Part shown: positions 55,256 through 63,090 of the stretch, piece by piece
Layout of the letters: each line of letters starts with the position of its first letter
Position numbering within the stretch: position 1 is the stretch's first letter
NCBI RefSeq assembly: GCF_900302495.1
Contig: NZ_OMKW01000003.1
Span: forward strand, 372,001 to 436,000
Direction: 5' to 3'
DNA from: Pontivivens insulae
Lineage (GTDB): Bacteria > Pseudomonadota > Alphaproteobacteria > Rhodobacterales > Rhodobacteraceae
Length of the DNA: 64,000 bases
Translations under genes and position numbers: made by a program
The notes under the pieces: generated by a model
What the model was told of the DNA's origin: nothing
Database searches by the model: none
What the model saw: the letters and a program-made list of their open reading frames with translations, nothing else

Positions 55256-56062
55256 TCAGACCGGGCGTCCACCGAATTCACGGGTGATGTCGGCAGCCAC
55301 GGCGCGCACATGATCGGCCAGTTCTTCCAGTCGTTCCGGGGTGATCCGGGCCACCGGTCCCGATACCGAAACTGCCGCAACCGGACGGGAGTCTTCGTTC
55401 AGAACGGCCGCAGAAACGCAGCGCAAACCTTCGGCATGCTCTTCATCGTCGTGGGCTACCCCGGACTGGCGCGCAGCCTCAAGGGCGGCCTGCAAGTCTT
55501 GCGCCGAAGTCAGCGTCTTGGGCGTCAATGCGGTGAGCGGCAGGCGTGTCAGGATTGCGTCACGCCGATCCGCTGGCATGCGGCTCAGCATTGCCTTGCC
55601 TGCACCGGACGCATGCATGGGCATCCGCCCACCGATCGCCGTGATCGCACGCATCGTATGGCGGCTTTCAGCCTGGTCGAGGCACACAACATACCCGCCC
55701 GCCTCAATGAAGAGGTTTGCTGTCTCGCCTGTTTGATCAACAAGGCGGCGCAGATAGGGCTTTGCCAGCGCCCCTAAGTCACGGGTCCGCGAAAACGCTG
55801 CTCCCGTGGTGAAGGATGCAACGCCAATATGCCAAAGACCTGTCACCGCGTCGAACCTGACGAACCGTTCAGCCTCCATCGTCGTCAGCAGACGATGGGT
55901 TGTGGAGGCGGGCAACCCGGTCTTCTCCGCAGCGGCTGTCAGGCTCAGTCCAATTTCACTCGCCGCAATCTCGCGCAGCAAGGAAAGGGCGCGCACCACA
56001 GCGCGCACCTGTCCTGCCTTTTCCGAGACGTCCGGCGTCCCCATGCTTGTCGCGGTTGTCAT
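55256..56062 (-). CDS. IclR-family transcriptional regulator
   Basis: 268 residues. The N-terminal winged helix is AGQVRAVVRALSLLREIA, SLTAAAEKTGLPASTTHRLLTTMEAERFV. The C-terminal effector domain (GALAKPYLRRLVDQTGETANLF, MRAITAIGGRMPMHASGAGKAMLS, CVSAAVLNEDSRPVAAVSVSGPVARI) carries the usual GAF-like ligand pocket. Neighbour genes (flavoenzyme, hydrolase) suggest carboxylic-acid control. It is divergent from the hydrolase. Confidence 0.9.
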   Translation of the reverse strand: MTTATSMGTPDVSEKAGQVRAVVRALSLLREIAASEIGLSLTAAAEKTGLPASTTHRLLTTMEAERFVRFDAVTGLWHIGVASFTTGAAFSRTRDLGALAKPYLRRLVDQTGETANLFIEAGGYVVCLDQAESRHTMRAITAIGGRMPMHASGAGKAMLSRMPADRRDAILTRLPLTALTPKTLTSAQDLQAALEAARQSGVAHDDEEHAEGLRCVSAAVLNEDSRPVAAVSVSGPVARITPERLEELADHVRAVAADITREFGGRPV

Positions 56063-56122
56063 GGGGCGACATTAAGCGCAAAACCCCCCAACGAAATAGA
56101 CAAGTCGTCGCAGGAGGTCGCC

Positions 56123-56875
56123 TTGCTGATCCCAAATGATGCCGCCGCCTCACTGATCTGTCTGGATGAGGGACCACGCGACGCCCCAGCAGTGGTGTAC
56201 CTGCCGGAAATTCTGGAATCGCCTAAACGGTTCGCAACCCTCGCACTCGCATCGCGCAGCCCGCTGCGGCACGTTGCCCTGACCCTACCCGGCGCTGGTG
56301 ACAGCGAACCGCTCGGCGCTGGTGAGCATTTTGGACACGCGGTCACCCGCGCGGCACAGGCGCTGAGTGGAGCTGGTCTACGCGACACTTTGTTGGTGGG
56401 CTGCGGCGTTGGCGGTTTGCTTGCCCAGGGATTGGCCGCGGAACACCCCGCCCTTGTCCGGGCGCTCGCGCTGACCAACACAGGTGGAAAGCTCGACGCC
56501 CCCGACACGTGGCAGCAACGTGCGCTTGCCGCGGGCTCCCCGTCATGGCTTGATACCGAGCGCAGGCGACTGGGGGAAGTCTGCGACAACGCGTTTTCAC
56601 CCATTGCCTATCAGCGCCTTGCGCTGGCCATCGCAGAAACAGACCTTCGGGCCTCAACAGCACGGTTGCGGCTGCCTGTCCTGGGGCTTGCTGGTGCGCG
56701 TGACCGGGTAACCCCACCGGATCTGTTGCGCGAATTGATCGACACGATTCCAGGCGCCCAATTTCAGGTTCTGCGCGGTGCTGGACATCTTCCCCTACTG
56801 GACGCACAGGATCGCTTCTCGCACGCTCTCAACACCTTCATCGCTGACACGGGTCACGATCTGGAATTGGAGTAG
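56123..56875 (+). CDS. Alpha/beta hydrolase with Cys at the nucleophile position
   Basis: 250 residues from TTG 56123, with AGGAGG five bases upstream. The fold matches 3-oxoadipate enol-lactonase-type hydrolases. The nucleophile elbow reads LLVGCGVGGLLAQG, so Cys replaces the usual Ser of GxSxG. The acid is in LGLAGARDRVTPPD and the His in GAGHLPLLD. A Cys nucleophile is known in dienelactone hydrolases. The substrate is unknown. A cupin gene follows after 6 bases. Confidence 0.82.
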   Translation: MLIPNDAAASLICLDEGPRDAPAVVYLPEILESPKRFATLALASRSPLRHVALTLPGAGDSEPLGAGEHFGHAVTRAAQALSGAGLRDTLLVGCGVGGLLAQGLAAEHPALVRALALTNTGGKLDAPDTWQQRALAAGSPSWLDTERRRLGEVCDNAFSPIAYQRLALAIAETDLRASTARLRLPVLGLAGARDRVTPPDLLRELIDTIPGAQFQVLRGAGHLPLLDAQDRFSHALNTFIADTGHDLELE

Positions 56876-56881
56876 GAACCC

Positions 56882-57331
56882 ATGGCTGAGCAGACCGCCG
56901 CAGACATCATCAAGACATTGGGCATGCAGCCTCATCCAGAGGGCGGGTGGTATGTCGAGACGTGGCGTGATCCAGCCGTAACAGCAGATGGCAGATCACG
57001 GGGCACGGCGATCTACTTTCTTTTGGAGGCTGATCAATACAGCCACTGGCACAGGGTCGATGCGGCCGAAATCTGGCACTGGCATGGTGGCGCGCCACTT
57101 GTCCTGTCGATCTCAGCGGATGGGCATGACGCCGAGGCGCATATGCTTGGCCCCAACCTTACCCAAAACCAACGCCCTCAATGCGTGGTGCCTGCGGGAC
57201 ATTGGCAATCCGCAGCCTCTGTCGGCGCATGGTCACTTGTCGGCTGCACTGTCAGTCCGGGGTTCGAGTTTGACGGATTCGAGCTTGCGCCACCTGACTG
57301 GAGACCGACACCGCGTAGGGCGGGGGCATAA
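56882..57331 (+). CDS. Cupin superfamily protein (DUF985)
   Basis: 149 residues with one small beta-barrel. KTLGMQPHPEGGWYVETWRDP at the N-terminus, then SHWHRVDAAEIWHWHGGAPL with the metal-type His/Glu, and the later VPAGHWQSAASVGAWSLVGCTVSPGFEFDGFEL are the DUF985 pattern. The role is not established. It is co-transcribed with the hydrolase. Confidence 0.9.
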   Translation: MAEQTAADIIKTLGMQPHPEGGWYVETWRDPAVTADGRSRGTAIYFLLEADQYSHWHRVDAAEIWHWHGGAPLVLSISADGHDAEAHMLGPNLTQNQRPQCVVPAGHWQSAASVGAWSLVGCTVSPGFEFDGFELAPPDWRPTPRRAGA

Positions 57332-57395
57332 CTGAGGGATTGAGGCGCTGCGGCCTTAGGTCTATCTGTGCAGCACGTCAGCGAAGGAATGGAAC

Positions 57396-58010
57396 ATGGC
57401 CGAAACGGAACAGCCGCAGCTCTATCTGGTGACGCCCGACCGTTTCGAGCTTTCCACCTTTAAAACACAGCTTGAAGCGGTTCTGGCGGCGCATGATGTC
57501 GCGTGCGTGCGCTTGGCGTTGGCCAGCACTGACGCGGCAGAAATTGGAAGGGCCGCCGACGGCTTGAGAGATATGTGCCATGCCCGCGATGTGGCGCTCG
57601 TGATCACAGACCATTGGCGGCTTGTGCGCCATCACGGGCTGGATGGCGTTCACCTGACGGATGGGACCCGCTCGCTTCGCGACGCACGCGCTGACCTGGG
57701 TTCCGATGCCATTGTCGGCTGCTATTGCGAGAACTCGCGCCATGCCGGCATGAATGCTGGGGAGGCCGGTGCAGACTATGTCGCATTTGGACCGATGACG
57801 CCGGATCCCCTGTTGGGCAAAGGCGAGGTCGCAGACGCAGAATTGTTCCAATGGTGGTCGCAAATGATCGAAGTGCCGGTGGTTGCCGAAGGCGGCCTCA
57901 CCCGCGAAACCATTGTTTCCTTGCGCGATCACACGGATTTCTGGGCGGTTGGGCGCGAAATCTGGGCGTCAGACGATCCTGCTACCGCACTGGCGGACCT
58001 GATCGCATAG
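57396..58010 (+). CDS. Thiamine phosphate synthase-like (ThiE/TenI fold)
   Basis: 204 residues. The TIM-barrel motifs are LYLVTPDRF, ALVITDHWRLVRHHGLDGVHLTDG, IVGCYCENSRHAGMNAGEAGADYVAFGPM and VPVVAEGGLTRETIVSL. ThiE joins HMP-PP and THZ-P; TenI-type paralogues instead act in thiazole aromatisation. Substrate Lys/Arg positions cannot be checked securely by eye. No other thi biosynthesis gene is adjacent. Its relation to thiBPQ, 38 kb away, is not direct. Confidence 0.78.
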   Translation: MAETEQPQLYLVTPDRFELSTFKTQLEAVLAAHDVACVRLALASTDAAEIGRAADGLRDMCHARDVALVITDHWRLVRHHGLDGVHLTDGTRSLRDARADLGSDAIVGCYCENSRHAGMNAGEAGADYVAFGPMTPDPLLGKGEVADAELFQWWSQMIEVPVVAEGGLTRETIVSLRDHTDFWAVGREIWASDDPATALADLIA

Positions 58011-58014
58011 CGCC

Positions 58015-58851
58015 TTAAGCCTGTCGCTTATGCGCGGACCAGCCTGCATCAACCTCGCGCCACGCCTCTAATGCGAGGGCCTTGCGATCCGCGAAATCCG
58101 TGGCCCGCAAAGGTTCTGAAAACGTGAGATGAACCTGCCCCCCGTATGACAGCGTCAGGATCTCCCAAATGTGCGGGCCCAATTCCATGTCCCCCCACCA
58201 TCCGTAGAGAGAGGCGGGAAGCCTCTCTGCCGGGTTCCACGCCAGTGCGATGGGTTGTACCGGTACGGTGTCGGCAAAGTCTGGGCTAAAGAAGACCGCG
58301 AAAAGAGATGATTTGAACGGCAGAACCCGCTGCCCGTCCGTGCTCGTACCTTCCGGGAAGAAAAGCAGTTGCTGACCTTTTGCGATCCGCTCGGCCATAT
58401 CCTGTTGCTGACGCCGTGCCGCAGTTGACTTCCGCTCGACGAAGAGAGCGTCCATCAGCTTTGCACACCATCCGATGACAGGCCAACGTGCGACCTCTGC
58501 CTTGGGCAGGAACGCGACCTGCCCGATTGAGCACAAAGCGACGATATCGAGCCAGCTTGCGTGATTGGCGACGAAGGCCCCACCGCGCTTTAGAGGTGTT
58601 CCATGCAGGACGCGTCGAATTCCAAACAGCCAAAGGCAGCCCCGCGCCCAGAGGCGCATGACCGCATAGCGAGGTTTCGCCCCGCCCAACACAGGCTCAA
58701 CGCCCTTAAGCAGCGCATAGATCAACACCATGATCAGCAACCACAGCAGGCCCAGCACGAGCCGAAGAACCGCCAGGCCATAGCCAAACGGCCCCAACGG
58801 AGGCCGCGGACGCGGTGGTGGTGGCTCGCCCTCAAAAATCTCCACGCTCAT
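58015..58851 (-). CDS. olsA: Lyso-ornithine lipid acyltransferase (PlsC family)
   Basis: 278 residues. The NHxSxxD-type block is FVANHASWLDIVAL and the later FPEGTSTDGQRVLPFKSSLF is the substrate phosphate motif. An N-terminal membrane helix (YGLAVLRLVLGLLWLLIMVLIYALL) is present. The second acyl chain of ornithine lipid is probably added here. The start ATG overlaps the olsB stop (ATGA), which strengthens the olsB-olsA reading over a general 1-acylglycerophosphate acyltransferase. Confidence 0.85.
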   Translation of the reverse strand: MSVEIFEGEPPPPRPRPPLGPFGYGLAVLRLVLGLLWLLIMVLIYALLKGVEPVLGGAKPRYAVMRLWARGCLWLFGIRRVLHGTPLKRGGAFVANHASWLDIVALCSIGQVAFLPKAEVARWPVIGWCAKLMDALFVERKSTAARRQQQDMAERIAKGQQLLFFPEGTSTDGQRVLPFKSSLFAVFFSPDFADTVPVQPIALAWNPAERLPASLYGWWGDMELGPHIWEILTLSYGGQVHLTFSEPLRATDFADRKALALEAWREVDAGWSAHKRQA

Positions 58852-59627
58852 GACTTCGCGCCACGAGAGTAGACTTCGCGCGCCTTCGCCGTCATCCGGG
58901 CTGTATCCATCAACAGGCAGACATCAACGGTGTTAAAGCCGTGATCGACATAGGCCCCCTCGCCCACAAAACCGCCGAGGCGCAAATACGATTTGATGAG
59001 TGGCGGTATGGCCCGCAGAGCGGCCAGCCGATCAATTTCACCAACGGGCACACGATCCATCGGTGCAAAATGGTCCGGTTGCGCACGCACGCGCAGATCA
59101 GCCGGGGCAAGGTGATTGTGATGCAGGAATGAAAGGGGCGCAGCCAAAGCGTCCAGATCAGTTCCCGGAAAGCTCGCAACACCGAAGAGAACCTCTATCC
59201 CGTGCTCGACCACATAGTCCCCGAGACCCGACCACAGAAGATGCATGGCCATGCCTCCGCGATAGTCGGCGTGCACGCAAGACCGTCCCAACTCCAATGT
59301 CTTCCGATCGGGCCCCAACAGCGGGGACAGATCATATTCGGACTGCCCATAAAAACCGATCCCGGCCCGCGCCGCATCATTTCGCATCAGACGATAGACG
59401 CCTACGACACCGCGCAAGTCGTCCCCGGCCCTGTCAGGATCAATCAACAGCAAGTGGTCGAAATAGGGATCGAACCTGTCACGTTCCAGACGAAGCTTTG
59501 CATCCTCGTCCGGGACCGTCGCCCCCATCTCCTCAACAAACACCTCATAGCGCAGACGTTGGGCAGCACGGATATCGTCATCGGTCTGGGCCAGGCGGAC
59601 GATGAAAGACGAAGCGGTGATCTGCAT
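58848..59627 (-). CDS. olsB: L-ornithine N-alpha-acyltransferase
   Basis: 259 residues from ATG 59627. It transfers a 3-hydroxyacyl chain from ACP to the alpha-amino group of ornithine, the first step of ornithine-lipid synthesis. Diagnostic segments are RLRYEVFVEEMGATVPDEDA, FDPYFDHLLLID, YDLSPLL...TLELGRSCVHADYRGG and LFGVASFPGTDLDAL. It belongs to a GNAT-like fold. The AUG of olsA overlaps its stop. Confidence 0.88.
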   Translation of the reverse strand: MQITASSFIVRLAQTDDDIRAAQRLRYEVFVEEMGATVPDEDAKLRLERDRFDPYFDHLLLIDPDRAGDDLRGVVGVYRLMRNDAARAGIGFYGQSEYDLSPLLGPDRKTLELGRSCVHADYRGGMAMHLLWSGLGDYVVEHGIEVLFGVASFPGTDLDALAAPLSFLHHNHLAPADLRVRAQPDHFAPMDRVPVGEIDRLAALRAIPPLIKSYLRLGGFVGEGAYVDHGFNTVDVCLLMDTARMTAKAREVYSRGAKS

Positions 59628-59759
59628 GAAATCCAGTACAGGCAAAGAATGTGCCGGGTGGCGGAGCGAACGCAAATCTATGGGTCCGTGCCGCAAATGG
59701 CAATGAAATGCCGGCAGTTACGCTTTGTTAACTCATTTGGGGCCAGAAAGCGGTATGGT

Positions 59760-59933
59760 TTACAAGTCGTGAACCTGGCGGAGAATCACCTTCGAGCCGT
59801 CGATCATCAGCTTGCCTGCATGTTCGAAATTGACGGTGATCCGATCGCCGATGACCGACTGGACCTGACCGACGCCCCAATCCGGCTGATCCGGGTGGCG
59901 CACCAATGCACCTGGTTCGAGGAACTCGTTCAT
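59760..59933 (-). CDS. DUF3553 small protein
   Basis: 57 residues from ATG 59933. FLEPGALVRHPDQPDWGVGQVQSVIGDRITVNFEHAGKL is an SH3-like beta barrel of the DUF3553 type, as also found in the C-terminus of UvrD-like helicases. Its start codon overlaps by two bases the possible start of chpT on the other strand. Confidence 0.88.
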   Translation of the reverse strand: MNEFLEPGALVRHPDQPDWGVGQVQSVIGDRITVNFEHAGKLMIDGSKVILRQVHDL

Positions 59934-60609
59934 GTCTGTCGCCCTTGCTACTGTTCGTGTCTCACCCATCAACGCACTGGATGCCATGTCCGTTTCAGAG
60001 CCGCAACAATCCGACCTCGCAGCGCTTGTGACAGCGCGCATTTGCCACGATCTGGTCAGCTCGGTCGGCGCGGTCGACAACGGTGTGGAACTGATCAGCT
60101 CGCTGGGCGCGGCCCCGCAGCCCGCAGATCTTGCAATGATCGCTGAAAGCGCCCGGACCGCCACGTTGCGCATGCGGATGTTCCGTGTCGCATTCGGCCC
60201 GCATAAAGGGGCGGCCATCGACGCCGCGCACTTGCACGAATGCTGCAAGACGGCCCTGTCCCGACCCCGACTGTCCCTCGACTGGCACCTTGATCAGACC
60301 GCGCTGCCTCAGCCGGAGGGGCAGTTGCTCTTGCTGCTGGTGATGTGCGCGGAAAGCGCGATGGCGCGCGGTGGCACGTTGGAGGTGCGGCACGATGCTG
60401 AAGGGATCACCCTGAAAGCCGTCACTGAACGTCCCCGGATTGACGCGGATGTATGGGCTTGGCTGGACGCGGACGGCCCATCGCACCTGCCAGCCCCGGG
60501 ACAGGTCCACTTCGCCTTCGCACATATCGCAGCTGAACGCATTGGCTGGCATCTGGCCTGGTCCAGCAGCGGCGACCAACTGACCGTGGCGGCCCGCCGA
60601 CCCGATTGA
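59932..60609 (+). CDS. chpT: Histidine phosphotransferase ChpT
   Basis: 225 residues. It carries phosphate from the CckA kinase to CtrA and CpdR in the cell-cycle network of alphaproteobacteria. The phosphorylated His is in TARICHDLVSSVGAVDNGVELI, followed by a degenerate ATPase-like domain (LLLLLVMCAESAMARGGTLEVR, HFAFAHIAAERIGWHLAW). ATG 59986 (MSVSEPQQSDLAALV) is an alternative that fits family length better, but lacks an SD. The longer start has GAGGA 8 bases upstream. Confidence 0.88.
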   Translation: MSVALATVRVSPINALDAMSVSEPQQSDLAALVTARICHDLVSSVGAVDNGVELISSLGAAPQPADLAMIAESARTATLRMRMFRVAFGPHKGAAIDAAHLHECCKTALSRPRLSLDWHLDQTALPQPEGQLLLLLVMCAESAMARGGTLEVRHDAEGITLKAVTERPRIDADVWAWLDADGPSHLPAPGQVHFAFAHIAAERIGWHLAWSSSGDQLTVAARRPD

Positions 60610-60667
60610 CGCGGCCGCACGGCTCTGCCACCTCCGGCACAAACACTTTTTTGCAGGACCGGCCCCT

Positions 60668-62140
60668 ATGATCGCTGTTGCCACAGGACATGCCAAAACC
60701 TCGCAAGCGGCGTTCGATGTGCTGGAGGCTGGAGGAACGGCAATCGACGCCTGCATCGCAGCAGCACTGATGGCCTTCGTCGCAGAACCGGTGCTGGCCG
60801 GACCTTTGGGCGGTGGCTTCCTGTTGCATGTGCCGCGGGACGGGCAGGCGCGGATGCTCGATGCGTTTGTCCAGACACCCATGCGCGCCCGCTCCGATCA
60901 AGACATCCGGGCCATTGAGGCGGATTTCGGTACCAGCACGCAGACCTTTCATATCGGCGCGGGCACAGTCGCGGCGTCTGGCCTGATGCCAGCGCTTTTC
61001 GACGCGCATGCCGCCAGAGGTCGCATTCCCATGACCGAACTTGCCGCCCCCGCGGTGAAAGCCGCCCGCGACGGCCTCACCCTCACACCTTTTCAGGCCC
61101 GGCTGAACAGCATCGTCGCCCCGATCCTCACCGCAAGTACAGGAATCTCAGCCCTCTATGCCGAGGATGGGAAACTCCGTCCCGCCGGCACACAAATGCA
61201 CAATGCCGCGCTGGCTGACGTGCTCGAAGTATCTGCAATCGAAGGTCACCGCATCTTTGTGGATGGAGAGGTCGGCCAGGCGCTCTGCCAGATGGACGGA
61301 AGCCATCTGACCCTGAATGATCTGCGGCGCTACACGGCACAGTATCGCACGCCTCTCAACGTTCAGCGGGGCGATGCAGAGATCCTGCTCAACCCCGCCC
61401 CGTCTATCGGCGGTACGCAGATCGCCCTGGCCCTCATGCTGTGTCCGCATCGCGCCAACCCGGTCGAGCGGGCGGCTTGCCTCGCCGCAATCCATGAACT
61501 CAGGAGCCAGGGGGAAATCGACACGTCTTCTGCCGTGCTGGGTGAGCTGCGCAGAACGTTGAGCCGGGGTGGCATCCGGCAAACGGGCACGACCCATATT
61601 TCTGTCATCGACCAGAAGGGCGACGGGGCAGCGCTGACATTGTCCAACGGAACGGGCGCAGGTCTTCTGGTTCCAGGAACCGGGATCATGCCGAATAACA
61701 TGCTGGGGGAGGAGGATGTCGTGCCCGGCGGGATCGAGGGATGGCAACCCAACACCCGGCTGACATCCGCAATGTGTCCTACCGCGCTGCGCCGTGCTGA
61801 TGGTGGAGTTTCGCTGCTGGGGTCCGGCGGCTCCAACCGTATTCGCAGCGCGCTCACCCATGTCGCGCTGAACCTCTTGGATCACGGCATGCGTCTGGAA
61901 CAGGCCATAGAGGCGCCACGCCTACATGTCGATGGGATACCATCCCACCTCGACGCCGAGGCCCCGCTGCCTGAAGGTGAACTGGTGGCCCTGCGCAATG
62001 CATGGCCAGAGATGCTCCACTGGAAAGAGCCCAGCATGTATTTCGGCGGCGTCCACGCGGTGCGCCGCGACCGCACCGGCCGCCAGGTCGAGGCCGCCGC
62101 CGACCCGCGGCGAGAGGGCACAGCGCTCTCCCGCTCCTAA
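60668..62140 (+). CDS. Gamma-glutamyltransferase-like protein, no signal peptide
   Basis: 490 residues. Ntn hydrolase of the GGT family: N-terminal GHAKTSQAAFDVLEAGGTAIDACIAA and GPLGGGFLL, then the autocatalytic Thr in TGTTHISVIDQKGDGAALTLSNG and GMLPNN-like GIMPNNMLGEED, with GSGGSNRIRSAL closing the glutamate pocket. It has no signal peptide and is shorter than the periplasmic E. coli enzyme, so it is probably cytoplasmic. Substrate unknown; related proteins include glutamyl and cephalosporin acylases. Confidence 0.85.
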   Translation: MIAVATGHAKTSQAAFDVLEAGGTAIDACIAAALMAFVAEPVLAGPLGGGFLLHVPRDGQARMLDAFVQTPMRARSDQDIRAIEADFGTSTQTFHIGAGTVAASGLMPALFDAHAARGRIPMTELAAPAVKAARDGLTLTPFQARLNSIVAPILTASTGISALYAEDGKLRPAGTQMHNAALADVLEVSAIEGHRIFVDGEVGQALCQMDGSHLTLNDLRRYTAQYRTPLNVQRGDAEILLNPAPSIGGTQIALALMLCPHRANPVERAACLAAIHELRSQGEIDTSSAVLGELRRTLSRGGIRQTGTTHISVIDQKGDGAALTLSNGTGAGLLVPGTGIMPNNMLGEEDVVPGGIEGWQPNTRLTSAMCPTALRRADGGVSLLGSGGSNRIRSALTHVALNLLDHGMRLEQAIEAPRLHVDGIPSHLDAEAPLPEGELVALRNAWPEMLHWKEPSMYFGGVHAVRRDRTGRQVEAAADPRREGTALSRS

Positions 62141-62922
62141 CCGATCAGGCCGCGCCGCAGCAGATTCAATCCCGCCACGACCAGCACGATCAACGTCGCC
62201 CGCCGAAACGTCTCCTGATCCAGCCGATCCTGTATGAACAGCCCCACCGTCATGCCGGCGATCGCAGGGACAACCAGAAGAACCGACAGCGGCAGCGTGA
62301 GCCGGTCAAGCACGCCCGTCGCCCCGTGCACGAGTGAGATTGCAGCAAGCCCTAGGGAAAAGATCAGCCCCTGCACGCGGACCTGTTCAACCTTTTTTAG
62401 GCCCCGCGCCAGAAGATAGAAAACAACCGCCGGACCCGTTGCACCTGCCAGGCCACCAAATACTCCGGCTGTCACTGCCGCTGCGACAGCGGCACGCGGG
62501 CGTGCTGCAAATTGCTCGGATGGTCTCCAGCCAGCCAGCTGGATCACGGCAAAGACGGTAATCCCGAACCCCAGGACCAGAAACAGCGCATCTGCGGGCA
62601 GGATCGCGACCAGGGGCGCGACGAGCACCATGATTCCGACAATGCCCAAAATGAACCACCCAAACTTCACAATGCTGGCCACCGCCGCGCGCGGACCATT
62701 GCGCAATCCTTGCCAAAAGTTGGTCAAAAGCGCTGGAAGCATGATGCCGGCAATGGCCACGGTTGCAGGCATGATCGACGCGATCCCGCTGATCGCCACC
62801 GTTGGCAGAGCAAAGCCAACCGCCCCCTTGATGATACCTGCAACAAACATCGCAGCAGCCGCAAAGATCAGGCTCAGCGGATCAAATTCAGCAAAAACGG
62901 GGGCAAAGAAACTCATACCCAC
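62137..62922 (-). CDS. TauE/SafE-family membrane transporter
   Basis: 261 residues with seven or eight membrane helices. AAAMFVAGIIKGAVGFALPTVAISG at the N-terminus and FGGLAGATGPAVVFYLLARGLKK in the middle are the paired TauE signature segments. A sulfite or sulfonate-derived anion exporter is likely. Second copy in the window (see 40464). The stop overlaps the convergent GGT gene by 4 bases. Confidence 0.88.
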   Translation of the reverse strand: MGMSFFAPVFAEFDPLSLIFAAAAMFVAGIIKGAVGFALPTVAISGIASIMPATVAIAGIMLPALLTNFWQGLRNGPRAAVASIVKFGWFILGIVGIMVLVAPLVAILPADALFLVLGFGITVFAVIQLAGWRPSEQFAARPRAAVAAAVTAGVFGGLAGATGPAVVFYLLARGLKKVEQVRVQGLIFSLGLAAISLVHGATGVLDRLTLPLSVLLVVPAIAGMTVGLFIQDRLDQETFRRATLIVLVVAGLNLLRRGLIG

Positions 62923-63042
62923 TCAATGCGCCCAGAACTGACGTAACGCAACGCTAATAAAGGTGCTACATTTTGAACCAATGCGCATGATTGTTGCGCC
63001 GCCAGCATTGACGCTCTGCCATGCCGGCCCTAGTGTCCCTCG

Positions 63043-63075
63043 CAAATGCAGCATGATTCCGCGCTGCGACATTTG
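63043..63075 (+). promoter_or_regulatory. Inverted repeat just upstream of mcd
   Basis: CAAATG (63043-63048) and CATTTG (63070-63075), with inner AGC/GCT pairing, 16 bases before the ATG. The position fits an operator or leader hairpin. The regulator is unknown. Confidence 0.35.
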
Positions 63076-63090
63076 TGATGTGAGGATGCG

